In this document: positions 19,026 to 30,200 of the stretch, in pieces | Numbering within the stretch: position 1 is the first letter of the stretch | Layout: every line of letters starts with the position of its first letter | DNA from: Posidonia oceanica | Lineage: Eukaryota; Streptophyta; Magnoliopsida; Alismatales; Posidoniaceae | Length of the DNA: 64,000 nucleotides | Direction: 5' to 3' | Assembly: GCA_037176725.1 (NCBI GenBank) | Contig: JAZBRS010000026.1 | Coordinates: 98,687,501 to 98,751,500, forward strand | The notes under the pieces: generated by a model | What the model saw: only the letters and a program-made list of their open reading frames with translations | Database searches by the model: none | Told to the model about the DNA's origin: nothing | Made by a program: the position numbers and the translations under genes

Positions 19026-20708
19026 TTACTGCGTCTGGAGGGGTTGATACTCAGGCAGAGGGAAGTCCGCGAGGTGATCCGCCATAGCCTGGCCCTTCAT
19101 AGACCTCTGTGTGACAAAAGTGATGTCATATTGGGACAACAACACCTGCCACTTGACACATCTGCCCACCAGAGCCGGCTTTTGGAAGAGGAACTTGATG
19201 GGATCATGCCGGCACAAAAGCTGAACCGGGTACGCCATCATGTAGTGCCTCAGTTTCTGTGCGGCCCAGACAAGGGACAAACAGGTTTTCTCCATCACGC
19301 TGTACCTGGCTTCACATTCATTGAATTTTTTGCTCAGGTAGTAGATGGCGCGCTCTTTCCTGCCAGATTCGTCGTGTTGGCCCAGGACGGCACCCATGGA
19401 ATGCTGTGTGGTTGAGAGATAGAGGAGCAGAGGTCTTCCTGGTGTGGGAGGGACCAAGACAGGGGGTTTGACCAGTAGCTGCTTGATCTTCTCAAATGCG
19501 GCTTGACATTCTTCGTTCCAGTCGATTTGCGCATTCTTCCTCAGGAGTTTGAAGATGGGCTCGCAGATGGGCGTAAGCTGTGCAATGAAGCGGCTGATGT
19601 ACTGTAAACGCCCAAGTAGGCCTCGAACCTCCTTCTCGGTTCTAGGGGGTGGCATTTCCACGATGGCTTTAGCTTTCATCGGGTCCACTTCGATCCCCCT
19701 TTGGCTAACAATGTAGCCGAGCAGTTTGCCAGATGAAACCCCGAATACGCACTTGTTGGGGTTAAGCCTCAGTCTGTACTTCCTCAGATGGTCAAAGAGC
19801 TTCTTTAGGCAAGTAAGGTGATCCTCAGGCTCCTTGGTCTTTGCGATCATGTCGTCTACATAGACCTCCACTTCTTGGTGCATGAGGTCGTGGAAAAGTG
19901 TGGTCATGGCCCTCTGATATGTTGTGCCAGCATTCTTCAACCCAAACGGCATAACCTGATAACAGAAGACCCCCCAGGGGGTGATGAACGAAGTTTTTTC
20001 CATGTCTTCTTCTGCCATCTTGATCTGATTATAGCCGGAGAAGCCATCCATAAAGGACAGCATCTTGTGGCCCGCGGTATTGTCGACTAGGACGTCAATG
20101 TGAGGCAATGGGAAGTCGTCCTTGGGACTCGCCTTGTTCAGGTCCCTGTAGTCGACACATACCCGGATCCGGCCGTCCTTCTTGGGCACTGGCACGATGT
20201 TTGCAAGCCATTCAGGGTAAAGGACGGCCTTTAAAAAGTTAACATCAAGCTGCTTCATTATTTCTTCCTTAATCATGAGCAGCCACTGTGGTCGCCATCT
20301 TCTCAGTTTCTGCTTTACTGGCTTGGCATCTGGCTTTAAAGGCAAGTTATGGACCACTATTTCGACATCCAGGCCGACCATGTCTTCATAAGTCCAGGCG
20401 AAGACATCCGCATACTCCCTCAGGAATGCGATGAATTCTATCCTGACTTGTGGTGATAGCAGGGCACTGATGCGAACTTCTTTGGTTTCTTCGGCTGTGC
20501 CGAGGTTTATAGTCTCCGTTTCTTCCTCAACATGCAGATTGGGACCTTCCGGGTCGTCGTCATAGGGCCGGAACTCAGGCGATGGGTCATCATTCTCATC
20601 TTCGCCTGTATTATCTTCCTCTCCGTACGCAACAAGTTCCGAGAGAATCTCCTTTTCGAAAGTGGGGTTTGTCACATCGAAGGAGTGCAGGAGTTCTGCT
20701 TCTTGGCC
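19026..20708 (-). CDS. Reverse transcriptase and first RNase H of element 1
   Basis: Continues in frame from the TAG at 20709; the first possible start is a GTG at 20675. The reverse transcriptase shows CVDYRDLNKAS, FMDGFSGYNQI (D210), VMPFGLKNAGTTYQR and YVDDM (D274, D275). The connection and first RNase H follow (about residues 405-540). The usual first acidic residue of that RNase H (DAS in most gypsy elements) is replaced here (YLSTTQHSMGAVL), while the Glu of VMEKTCLSLVWA remains. This fits a non-catalytic domain whose work is done by the second RNase H downstream. The stop TAA at 19026-19028 separates it from that domain in the same frame. Confidence 0.9.
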   Translation of the reverse strand, partial: GQEAELLHSFDVTNPTFEKEILSELVAYGEEDNTGEDENDDPSPEFRPYDDDPEGPNLHVEEETETINLGTAEETKEVRISALLSPQVRIEFIAFLREYADVFAWTYEDMVGLDVEIVVHNLPLKPDAKPVKQKLRRWRPQWLLMIKEEIMKQLDVNFLKAVLYPEWLANIVPVPKKDGRIRVCVDYRDLNKASPKDDFPLPHIDVLVDNTAGHKMLSFMDGFSGYNQIKMAEEDMEKTSFITPWGVFCYQVMPFGLKNAGTTYQRAMTTLFHDLMHQEVEVYVDDMIAKTKEPEDHLTCLKKLFDHLRKYRLRLNPNKCVFGVSSGKLLGYIVSQRGIEVDPMKAKAIVEMPPPRTEKEVRGLLGRLQYISRFIAQLTPICEPIFKLLRKNAQIDWNEECQAAFEKIKQLLVKPPVLVPPTPGRPLLLYLSTTQHSMGAVLGQHDESGRKERAIYYLSKKFNECEARYSVMEKTCLSLVWAAQKLRHYMMAYPVQLLCRHDPIKFLFQKPALVGRCVKWQVLLSQYDITFVTQRSMKGQAMADHLADFPLPEYQPLQTQ

Positions 20709-23700
20709 CTAGTGACGCCTCAGGATGGTCACGCCTACCCGAGTGTTTCTGAATCTTCGGTGTGCGACCTCTGCTCCGATGGCTCTTCCCATCTGCTCTG
20801 CTGCTGATGACACTACTGCATGTTCTGCTGACACTGCTGAAGGCTTTACTGGCTTTGTGACTGATACTGCTGATGACTCTGCCACTGAAACTTTTGACAA
20901 CTCTGTCACTGACTCTGCTCTTTGCTCTGTTACTGCTGCTGTGCGACCCGCTGGTGTCTCTTCTTCTGAGTCTGCCAATGTACTAGTGGAAGGCATATGC
21001 TGTACAAGCCATCTGGACTCACCCTCAGCTTGAAGAGTAATGAGCTCGTCGGGTCTAAGAGAGTCCGACATCATTGAACTTCCTTCTAGGACCATGATGG
21101 AGGTGGAGTCCTCTCGCAGAGGAGGATCCGTAACTACGGCTTTTCCTTTCCTCTCTGCGGCTTGGTGTTGTGCCAAGTCTTCTACTATGGATTCGAGCTG
21201 TTCCTGGTAAAGCAGCTCCAGATCCGACATCCATGAATCGACTTGGGCTTCTACTGCCCCTTCTTCTTCCCCATCTGGGGGTGAATCGACATAGTAGGCG
21301 CCGAGGGCCTGAGGCACTGGCTCGGCTGCGAGACGGATTGCTGTCTCTGATACTTGTATCCTCTGATTCGCGGGCGCGCCTGATTGCGACTGTCCTGGCA
21401 AGGGAGACCCAGATGGTGTAGTCAGAGGGATTGCAGATGGATATGCTGCCAGAGTGACTACTGCTGTTCGAGGATGAGCGGAGGTGCTCTCCTGAAGGCC
21501 CGAAGGCCGGGAGACCGCGTTGCTCAGCTGGTTCTCCGTGACTGATGATGATGATGAGAGCGCGGCCTCCGATGTCATAGGATCTGGCCATGAAAGTTGC
21601 CGGTCTGCGGCAAGGGGGAGTGTGACTGACTGAACCGGCTGTATTGCCTGTGATGTGGCCTCTGGAAAGGGCTGAGCTGTGCTGCTGACTGAACTCAGCG
21701 ACTGACCTTTCTGCGAAGGTGGTAGTTGCACTGATGCGACAACGGTTGCCTGCGAACTGACTGACTGTGCTTGAGCTAGTGCTGGTGGTGCTGACATGAC
21801 TACAGGAGAATCATAGACTGCCAAATCTGCCAAGGGTTCTGCCGAGACTGCTGCTTCGTGATCTGGAGAAGGAGTGGCCAGATAAACCGACTGATGTGCT
21901 GCTGTATAGGGCTGGCTTTCACTGCAAGTCTGAACTGCCCCTGTTGTGCCCGACTGTTCCTCGTCCGAGTAGTAGTCCTCAACGCAGACCCAGTCCTCCT
22001 CCGGTGGCGGAGGGCTTTGACACGGCTCCGACGGCACTGCGACTTGAACTGCGCTTGAGTCTAGGATACCTGCGCTCGTGAAGTTGGCCAAGCTCCGAGG
22101 TATGACCAATCTCTGATTCCTTGCTTGTGGGCGCTTGCCTTTATCGGAGTGAGGGTCGTAACCTAGACCCTCGTTGTCCCTTCGTTCTTCCGCCAGGATT
22201 GGTTCAGCGATTCCTTGGCCATGTCGCCCGAGCGGTGTCCCTTTGACGTAGCCCCATCTGTGACAAACGTTCTCGACCATCTGAAAGGGGTTGTTGTGAA
22301 CGGCCAAGGAGTTGACACGTTCAAGATCTGGTAAAAAGTTAACCGGCTCGCACCGATTAACGCGATACAAAGCGTTCGAAAGATCAGGGTCAAAGGGGAC
22401 AGTCCGTGAAGAGATAGAAGAAACCGCCTCGATCCGCTCCTTCTCAAAATTCTCCGCCATGACGACGATGACATCGTCGCCTCGGCGGAACTTGATCATG
22501 CGATGGAGGGTCGAAGGGATAACCTGATGCTTGTGGAGCCAAGGGCGCCCAAGCAGAAGGTTGAAGTTAGGTTCCAAGTCGACGACGTAGAATTCCACAT
22601 CGAATGTGACCGGGCCAATGATAAGAGGGATAACCAAAATCCCCAGAGCGTCATGGTGAGTATTATCAAAAGCTGTCATTCCCTTTACAGCTGGAGTGAT
22701 GTCCTCGGCCTTGAATCCAAGCTTGGTTGCTGTTCGCAAGGGACAGACGTTAAGGCCTGACCCATTATCGACCAGTGCAAGGGGAATGCGAAAGCTCTTG
22801 AATTGTACCGTGACGAACAAGGGTTGATTGTGATTAATCCCCGCCGGAGGCAGCTCGTCACTCGTGAAAGTGATGACCTGGGGCTCCGCGATCATTCCAA
22901 CCATGCTTTCCAAGGCGGCGGGCTCTATGGCTTGGGACACACGGGCGGCTTGGAACACGCGAAGGAAAGCTTCGCGGTGCTCGGCCGAAGTGTGTATCAG
23001 GTCCCAGATGGATATGTCGGCCTTAACTTTTTTGAGCTGGGATGTGATGTCGGCTTTAGGCTGGCATTTCTTGGTAGCAGGTGGTGCAGTTGTGGGGACA
23101 GGTTCAGTTATGGTGGATTCAAGAGGCTGGCCTGAAGGTAGTGGGACCGTAGGCTGGGCTAAAGGCAATGGTATTGCAGGTTGTGGATGACTAGGTCTGG
23201 TTACTGGTGCCGGAGGTCTGTAGACCCTCCCCGATCGCGTCACTTCTGCACACATTTCTGTGGCGTAGCTGTAGGGTACGCGATGGGTATCCCGGGTTAG
23301 GTTAATAACCACGGGAGCGCGTGCGGCGAGCACGAGAGGGGCTACAGGCTGAGGAGGGCATGGACAGGAGGGTAGTTGGGAAGGCAAGCTAGGTGGGGAC
23401 TGAGGTCTTGCTAGTAGGTGCACGGGAAGCTCTGGCTGAGGTCTGACTAGGAGATGTATTGGGGCTTGGGCCCGGGAAAGCGTGGCAGCTGATGCAGGAG
23501 AGCACTCCGGCCTGGCACGCGGTCGGATCATATGGACGCCCGACTCGGAACCGGCGATAGCTGCAAGATAGAGAGAGACTGGAAAGGGAGTAGATACATC
23601 ATGGATAAGCTCGAAAGGATCTACCACGGATGTGGGAGACCCGGAAGGAAACAAGGAGTGAATTCCTGAGGTCCCTGCGCCTCCTGAATAGGAGTGCTCC

Positions 23701-24503
23701 GGCAGGGGTCGGCGGACAACATTAGCTGGAGTAGGTGCTGATGCAGGTGCATGAGATGGTGCAGAAGTGGATGCCTCGTGCGTGTCGATCACAATCGTTC
23801 CCGATTCGATCAAGTCCTGAATAGCATTCCGGAGAGTGAAACAACTATCAGTCGAATGCCCGACGCTTCGATGAAAGTCGCAGAAAAGGTTCGCCTTAAA
23901 CCAATGCGGTAGTGGGTTTGGTGGCGGGCGAACCTCCGGAAATCTCAGGAGCGACGCAACCTTCGGGAGGACGGCAGTGAGCGGTTCCACCAGTGGGGCG
24001 AACTTCCGCTTCTCCATGAGTGGCCGCCTCGGCCTCGGGAATTGTCCTTGCTGAACCGGTGCGGCAGGATAGACCGGTCGAGCGGTGGTAGTGATCTGTG
24101 GTGTAGGGTGTGCCCTAGGTGCAGGTGCGTAATAGATCTGAGGAGGGGCAGGCCGGGACGCCAGACGGACGGGCGCAGCAGGGGAGTCGACGTATGCGAC
24201 AACGGGCTTCGGCGGATCCTTCCTCTTTGGACGATTGTTGTTGAGGCTGCTGTTGTTGTTGATGGCGCTGCTGCTACTACCGTCGTTGCTGGCGAGGGCC
24301 TGCCTGGCAAGCACAGAGAGTGCGGGGAAGTTGCCACTCCGCAACGAACTCTCTACGCGAGTGCCAGCTCGTATCAAAGCAGTGAAGGTTGTGACGGGTT
24401 GGATGCTAAGCAGAGCTCCGGTGGACGGCTGTGCCCCTTTTATGATGATCTCAATAGACTCCTCGTCGGAGGGCCTATCTCGAACTTGCGAGGCAAGGGC
24501 ACG
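20709..24503 (-). CDS. Gag C-terminus, aspartic protease and variable linker of element 1
   Basis: Continues in frame after the TAG at 24504 to a TAG at 20709-20711. Order: the last part of the capsid-like domain; a Pro-rich region; a zinc-knuckle-like CDFHRSVGHSTDSC (C-x2-H-x4-GH-x4-C, about 23840-23885); another Pro-rich stretch; the aspartic protease (about 22490-22850) with active site VDNGSG at 22767-22769 and LLLGRPWL; and a G-patch-like GYVKGTPLGRHGQGI...GLGY near 22100-22250. The last roughly 430 codons (22000-20712) are Ser/Ala/Val-rich low-complexity with little conservation even between elements 1 and 2. That linker may hold an intron, as known for Ogre elements; the TAG would then be part of the acceptor. 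Confidence 0.85.
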   Translation of the reverse strand, partial: RALASQVRDRPSDEESIEIIIKGAQPSTGALLSIQPVTTFTALIRAGTRVESSLRSGNFPALSVLARQALASNDGSSSSAINNNSSLNNNRPKRKDPPKPVVAYVDSPAAPVRLASRPAPPQIYYAPAPRAHPTPQITTTARPVYPAAPVQQGQFPRPRRPLMEKRKFAPLVEPLTAVLPKVASLLRFPEVRPPPNPLPHWFKANLFCDFHRSVGHSTDSCFTLRNAIQDLIESGTIVIDTHEASTSAPSHAPASAPTPANVVRRPLPEHSYSGGAGTSGIHSLFPSGSPTSVVDPFELIHDVSTPFPVSLYLAAIAGSESGVHMIRPRARPECSPASAATLSRAQAPIHLLVRPQPELPVHLLARPQSPPSLPSQLPSCPCPPQPVAPLVLAARAPVVINLTRDTHRVPYSYATEMCAEVTRSGRVYRPPAPVTRPSHPQPAIPLPLAQPTVPLPSGQPLESTITEPVPTTAPPATKKCQPKADITSQLKKVKADISIWDLIHTSAEHREAFLRVFQAARVSQAIEPAALESMVGMIAEPQVITFTSDELPPAGINHNQPLFVTVQFKSFRIPLALVDNGSGLNVCPLRTATKLGFKAEDITPAVKGMTAFDNTHHDALGILVIPLIIGPVTFDVEFYVVDLEPNFNLLLGRPWLHKHQVIPSTLHRMIKFRRGDDVIVVMAENFEKERIEAVSSISSRTVPFDPDLSNALYRVNRCEPVNFLPDLERVNSLAVHNNPFQMVENVCHRWGYVKGTPLGRHGQGIAEPILAEERRDNEGLGYDPHSDKGKRPQARNQRLVIPRSLANFTSAGILDSSAVQVAVPSEPCQSPPPPEEDWVCVEDYYSDEEQSGTTGAVQTCSESQPYTAAHQSVYLATPSPDHEAAVSAEPLADLAVYDSPVVMSAPPALAQAQSVSSQATVVASVQLPPSQKGQSLSSVSSTAQPFPEATSQAIQPVQSVTLPLAADRQLSWPDPMTSEAALSSSSSVTENQLSNAVSRPSGLQESTSAHPRTAVVTLAAYPSAIPLTTPSGSPLPGQSQSGAPANQRIQVSETAIRLAAEPVPQALGAYYVDSPPDGEEEGAVEAQVDSWMSDLELLYQEQLESIVEDLAQHQAAERKGKAVVTDPPLREDSTSIMVLEGSSMMSDSLRPDELITLQAEGESRWLVQHMPSTSTLADSEEETPAGRTAAVTEQRAESVTELSKVSVAESSAVSVTKPVKPSAVSAEHAVVSSAAEQMGRAIGAEVAHRRFRNTRVGVTILRRH

Positions 24504-25880
24504 CTAGCGGCCGACGTACTCCCCGAACGGCTCGCCCGGATTCTGCTTGGTTGCGATCAAGTCCGCGCGCTTTGGGACCAGATCGAGGTTGAAGGAGTAC
24601 TGTTCCAAGAACGCCTGGCTTAGGTCGTTCCAAGTCTTGATCGTAGCCATGTCAAGCGAAGTGAACCACTTGAGGGCCAGACCAGACAAACTCTTCTGGA
24701 ACAGGCGGATCAGCAACCTCTCGTCCGCCTGGAGTTGGGCGAGATCACCGCAGTACGCCTTCAGATGGGCTATGGGGCAGCCCCTACCATCATACTTCTC
24801 GAAGTCCGGTATTTTGAACTTCGGGGGGAGTACCGCCTCTGGGAAACAGCAGAGGTCTCGGAACTGGTAGGTCTGGTGGTCCGTGCCCTGCACTAGACGT
24901 AGTGCTTTCTCCAGAACATCCATCCTGTTGTTGATGGGGTCTGGAATGGCTGCTACAGGAGATGGGGCAGCGGGGGCAGGGACCACGTATGCCGATTGGG
25001 TCGCACCGAGGTGCTCCTCCGGATCCACCATCACGTCGCCTGGTGACGCAAAGTGATGGCCGGCATACCCGTGCTGTGGTGGAGTGCAAGGAGGGATGCA
25101 TGTGGAAGTCTGAGCCTGATGCAAAAGGGGAGGGTAGATGGTATGCTGTGCGGTGGGTGCAGGATGATGGAGCATCAGCGGCCGTACCGGGGCGATGCCG
25201 GGGGACGGGCCTGCGAGATACTGTGCTCCCACCAGTCCGAACGACTGGCCACCAGGTGGCGGAGGTGTATGCTGTGTGAGGTGTGGTGCCGATGCAAGAG
25301 GCGGAACACGGGCCCCCATCGTCGGAACCGTGAGCAGTTGGGACGATGGTCTAGGCGGAAGTGTAGAGTACAATGCGAGATGTGCGGGAGCAGGCCGCAC
25401 AGGAACCTCAGGAACAACAGGAGGGGAAGGAGGGCGGACTGATAGAGCTATACCCTGCAGCCGCTGGATAGTGTCCATCAGTTGCTGGTACTGCTCTTCA
25501 GGTGTCCCGTCAGTGGGAACACTGAATTGCAGCGCCGGCGAGGAACCAGAACCAAGAGATCCGGACTGTCCGGGAGACTGGAATCCTAAGGCGTGAGTCG
25601 CCGCAGTAGAAGGGTCAAAAGTGACAAAACCCTGAGAAGGTGGGGTCAGTGGTGCCTCCAGAACGCGTGAAGTGGTCATCAAGATGGACTCGGCGACCGG
25701 ATCAGGAGGAACGGGCGTCTGCCACTGTCCCACAGCAAACTGGGGTGCCCCAGACGACAGAGGGGAAAAGCCTGGCGTCACAGAGGGCACAGAGGGGTTA
25801 GAAACGGGAACCGGAGGGGCCGAAGCGGGAACCACCTCCGAAGCAAGGGTGAGGGGGGTCTCGACAGTGCGCTGGGCCAT
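24504..25880 (-). CDS. Gag N-terminal part of element 1, ending at a premature TAG
   Basis: I choose the ATG at 25878-25880 (MAQRTVETP) because MAQ is conserved in the gag of element 2 (43788) and element 3 (1656); upstream codons are open but lack an ATG. The product is 458 aa: a Pro/Ser-rich N-terminal half, then a Retrotrans_gag-type capsid domain (DFEKYDGRGCP, LAQLQADERLLIRLFQ, LALKWFTSLD, AFLEQYSFNLDLVPKR). It ends at TAG after EYVGR. At that codon element 2 reads TGG (Trp), followed by the same RALASQV, so this TAG is a point mutation rather than the true gag end. Gag would form the virus-like particle in the cytoplasm. Confidence 0.85.
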   Translation of the reverse strand: MAQRTVETPLTLASEVVPASAPPVPVSNPSVPSVTPGFSPLSSGAPQFAVGQWQTPVPPDPVAESILMTTSRVLEAPLTPPSQGFVTFDPSTAATHALGFQSPGQSGSLGSGSSPALQFSVPTDGTPEEQYQQLMDTIQRLQGIALSVRPPSPPVVPEVPVRPAPAHLALYSTLPPRPSSQLLTVPTMGARVPPLASAPHLTQHTPPPPGGQSFGLVGAQYLAGPSPGIAPVRPLMLHHPAPTAQHTIYPPLLHQAQTSTCIPPCTPPQHGYAGHHFASPGDVMVDPEEHLGATQSAYVVPAPAAPSPVAAIPDPINNRMDVLEKALRLVQGTDHQTYQFRDLCCFPEAVLPPKFKIPDFEKYDGRGCPIAHLKAYCGDLAQLQADERLLIRLFQKSLSGLALKWFTSLDMATIKTWNDLSQAFLEQYSFNLDLVPKRADLIATKQNPGEPFGEYVGR

Positions 25881-27193
25881 TGCTGACCGAGAGCGAGTCA
25901 AAACGGGGCTGCGACGAGGGAAAAGGGGACGGGCTCTACGAGGAGCTATGCTCGCAAAGACGAGTAGCTCAGAGAGAGGGATGGTCGAGCACAGGTGTCT
26001 CAGCAGAGATGTCAGCAAAGGAGAGACCCGAGCTCTAGCTAAGGAGATCGCTTACTGAACTCTGTTAAAGACACAAGGGGAAACTAGGGTTAGAAAAGAA
26101 AGAGATGCAAAATGCATTAAGTTATGGCATGAATGTCATGTATGCTTTCTAGTATGCCCCCCTCACCTAACTAGTGTTTCCTAGCAAGGTTGTCTACTTC
26201 GAGTATCCCTGGGTGTACGGGTCACCGACTCAAGTCAGAAAAGTAGGCTCCCTGTCTAACTCCCGGCCCAAAGCTCAGGTAATGACAAGGTGGTGCGTTG
26301 GTGGCCTCTACCCCGCCAAAGCGTGGGTGGTACCCTCCACTAACACCGACACGACCCCGGACAAGGGGGGACAGATCGACTGACTCACACCATGCCAAAG
26401 CATCGGGGTGAGAAGCCGGAACCGTCCTTCGCAGACTAGTAGGTGGACTCAGAGGAGAAGAATGCATGCCCTATATGATGCTTATGCAACTGATTAAAGT
26501 CTTTTATCTTGCACATTTTATTAACCAAAAGGGAGTGAAGGATTGTTCAGAGTCTCTAGTTGCCCCTAGGAATTCTTTTACTTGCATTTTTTAGTTAACC
26601 ATGGGGAGAGCAAACAAGTTTCTACTATCCTAAGCATGGCAAGTGCGAAAGGGAGGAAAATCAATCAAGCATGGCAAGCAAACAATCATACAACACAACA
26701 AAAGGCAAGTGCATGGCATGTGCAAGTGTCTGTGAGCATAATGGTGAAGAAAAACATTCATCAAGTCAAAGGGCATGTATGCAAGGTATGTACGTGCGTA
26801 GTGACATAGCAAGTGTGTAAAAGGAAGCATTCATCATTCAAAAAGCATGTATTGTTGCCAAACAAGTATGTAGACAGGCAATGTGCGAGAATTAAAGCAA
26901 TAATAAGCAAGTAAGGCAAAGAAAATAAAGACAAGTAAGCTGTAAAGGAAGTAAGAGCAGAAGCAAGGAAACAAGTAAATAAACAAGCAAATTAGACAAA
27001 ACAGAGCAAGGCAGAGCTAAACTAAGGCGAAAGCAGCCGGAAGGGGGTGCAAAACCTAGGCGAAGTGACCACGAGGCGACTTGCTAGGAGTTTGCACAGG
27101 AAAACGAGCAAAACAGACAAAGGAAACACCAAGGCAAACAAAGAAAGCAAATCCCAAGCGAGCGAAAGCGGAGGCGAAAGCCGGAGTCTAGTA
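25881..27193 (-). mobile_element. 5' leader of element 1
   Basis: 1.3 kb between PBS and gag. It lacks a credible gene and includes repeated CATGGCAWGTGCAWG motifs (26630-26870) and an A-rich stretch of AAGCAAGTAAGGCAAA type near 26880-27010. The same leader is recognisable in element 2 (42485-43787) and element 3. Packaging signals would be expected here, but none can be shown. Confidence 0.75.
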
Positions 27194-27211
27194 TCCCCAG
27201 CGGAGTCGCCA
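27194..27211 (-). other. Primer-binding site of element 1
   Basis: TGGCGACTCCGCTGGGGA on the element strand, one base from the LTR end. It is complementary to a tRNA 3' end ending in CCA. Ogre/Tat elements are known to use tRNA-Arg, and this sequence fits my recollection of that site. Element 2 has TGGCGACTCTGCTGGGGA. Confidence 0.9.
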
Positions 27212-27212
27212 C

Positions 27213-30200
27213 TGTAGGAATCCCGGTGTTCGGATCGTCCATGCACGATGCCAAAGCTCGCGTGCACCGATCGGAATCAGGCTCACTATAAGCGGCTATG
27301 TCCGAGAAGGAAGACCTAACTCGAAAACATTTAAAAGGGGGAAAAAGGGAAAGAAAAGAGGAAGATAAGACAAAATCGGAGTCGCCACCAAGTCTATTAA
27401 ATCGGAAGACGAGGAAAATCGGGGAAATGCGTGAATAATCACGCAAAACCGAGCAAAAAATGCAATGCAGAAGAAATAAGATGCAAATGAATGCAAATGA
27501 GGTGACTCGTGCCTAGGACAAGGGCGATATGGTCATTGCGGGCCAAGAGAGGGTAAGGACTCCTGTTACGCGCGGGGAAGGTGTTAGGCACCCCCGACAC
27601 GCCCGAGAATCGGTCTTTCTAGGCTTACGCTCGCATATGCAGGGAAATGCAGACTCTGAATGCCTAAGTGCCACTGAATGCCTGTCTAAATGCTCAAAGG
27701 TGTGCTCTAAGTGATGGAAAACGGTGCAAGGAAGTAAACGTGCAATCTAAACGCTCAGCAACGCTGTCCGTGTTCCGAACCGGGCGAAACCTGGCTCGTG
27801 AGAACTCCGGGCAGTAAGCATCACTGCCCTATATGCAAATGCAGGCGATAAGACAAAACGGTGAGAAAACCATGCAATGCAATCGACATGCAAGGGAAAA
27901 CGGCGTAAAACAGTGCGGGGAACGAAAGAAGTATGCAAAAAGATGCGAGAACAGGGTTGACATGCAAAATGGGGCAAGGAATGGAACGAGGACGCAAAAC
28001 CGTGCGAGAAAACGGAAGAGGGGCGCAAAACGGGGTAAGAAAACACCAGGACGCGCAAGACGAGACGAGAAAACGAAAGGGTACGCAAAACGGTGCGGGG
28101 AAACCTGACTGCGCGCAAAACGAGGCAAGAAAACATGAAGACACGCGAAACGGAGCGGAAAAACAAGACTGCGCGCAAAACGAGGCGAAGAAACTAAAGG
28201 GCACGCGAAACGGAGCGAGAAAACATGAAAACACGCAGAACGAGGCAAAAAACTAAAAGGCACACAAAACGGTGCAAGGCAGAGAAGTGGTGCGCAAAAC
28301 GGAGCGAGAAAACTTGAAAACACGCAAAACGAGGCGAAAGAACTAAAGGGCACGTAAAACGGTGCAAGACAAAGAGGTGGCACGCAAAACGGAGCGAGAA
28401 AACTTGGAAATGCGCAAAACAGGGCGAAAAAACTGAAAGGCACGCAAAATGGTGCAAGGCGGAGAAGTGGCGTGCAAAACGGAACGAGAAAAACATGAAA
28501 ACACGCGAAACGAGGCGAAAAAACTAAAGGGCACGCAAAACGGTGCAAGACAAAGAAGCGGCGCGCAAAACGGAGCGATAAAAAGCGATGGCACGCAAAA
28601 CGAGGCAAGAAAACTAAAGGGCACGCAAAGTGGTGCAAACGGCATGCAAAATGAATGCAGTGCAGAAGTTCAGGAAGATATACCTGGAGATCCGAGAGTC
28701 TGATCGGAGATCTGTTTGGTCCATGCTGAAGAGCGCCTCGCTGCGGTCACCTGGACAGCTTACTTGAGGAGATCCGACGGTCGGATTGAAAGATATCGCA
28801 ACTTCGGAGCGGAAGGGCCAGAACAGAAGAAGGGAACAGATCTAAGTGTTCAGGAGATCCTAAGGGTGTGCTGAAGGTCCTCCCAAGTGAAGGGGAGTTA
28901 AAAGTGCTTAGTGTATGCGAAGGGGAGGTAAAATGCAAGATTAAAATGGATGCAGAATGCATGCAAAGCCCGAAAAGACATGGAAAAGCCATTTGGAAAG
29001 ATCAGGGGTTTAAAAGCATTTTTGAAAAAGAAAGGGGCTAAAATGCAATTTTTCCAGAAAACAGGGGTTCTGGGGAGTCCGGGAATGCAAGTGGAGGGTC
29101 TACATGCAATTTTTGCGAACATAGGAGCTAAAATGCAACTTGGGGGCAAAACAGTCTTTTCACACGATTTTTCAAAAGATGCAAGGCTCTATGTGTGATT
29201 TTCGAATCATGCAGGGGTCAAATATGCAATTTCATATGGAAAACATGCCCTGAAAAATAGATTACAGGACTGCGATGTTATTTTTTTTAAAAAATCAGGG
29301 TCAAAAATGCAATGTAATAAGCTGAAAATGCATGCAAGAGTTATTGTCCATTTAAAATGGACCTAACTGCAAAAATGAAAAATCATGGGGGCAGATACGC
29401 AATGCGATATGGTTTTAAATCTGACTTAAATGAAACCTAAGCTGAGGCCGGACCTAAAAGCAAATAATCTAAACCTAAGTATGCAAATGCAATGTTAGGT
29501 AAATTACATATGCTAAGGAAAAAACGAAACCTAACTAATGTTTTTTTTTTAACATTATTAGGGCTACAGTAGCAACAGACCGGAGCTCGCCGGGGGAGGT
29601 TCTGCAACGGCGATTTGGGCAGCGGAGCTGCCTGGCAAGGGCGGGGCTGGCCCGCGGGAGGTCGGTGGAATCCGTGGGAGCTTCCGGGCGACGTTGCGGA
29701 GCGGCGGGTGGAACGGGAAGCGATCGCACGCTCTGCACCGGTCGCCGGCGCCGAGGAAGACGACGCACTCCGGCGGCGAACTGGCGGCAGCACAGGGGTC
29801 CAAATGCAAAAAGGAAAGCATGGGGATGGAGTGTGGAGTGAGGCGGACCTAGTGGAGAGGTTTAATACCTTTTTCGCGCGACAGAGGGGTCCAGCGAGCT
29901 CCAGCAAGTTCTGCGGGCGTTCTCCTTCTCCTCTCTCTTCTGTAACTCTTCACCGGACGCGCCCTCTCTTTCTTCTGGCCTCTAAAGGTGAGGAGGGAGA
30001 GCTTCGGGGGTCTTCTGGTTGGGGAGAAGGTGGTCGGGCAACGAAGGCTCAAGGACTGCCTTGCTGTGGGTTGGTGGTTCTTGTGTGGTGGCCTGCGGGC
30101 TGCTGTCCAGATGGTGGAGTGCCGGTGGTGTCCGGCGGGTGTTGGAGGAGGTCTGCTGTATATGGTAGAGGAGAGAAAGATGAGAGGGTGGCTGCGTTCG

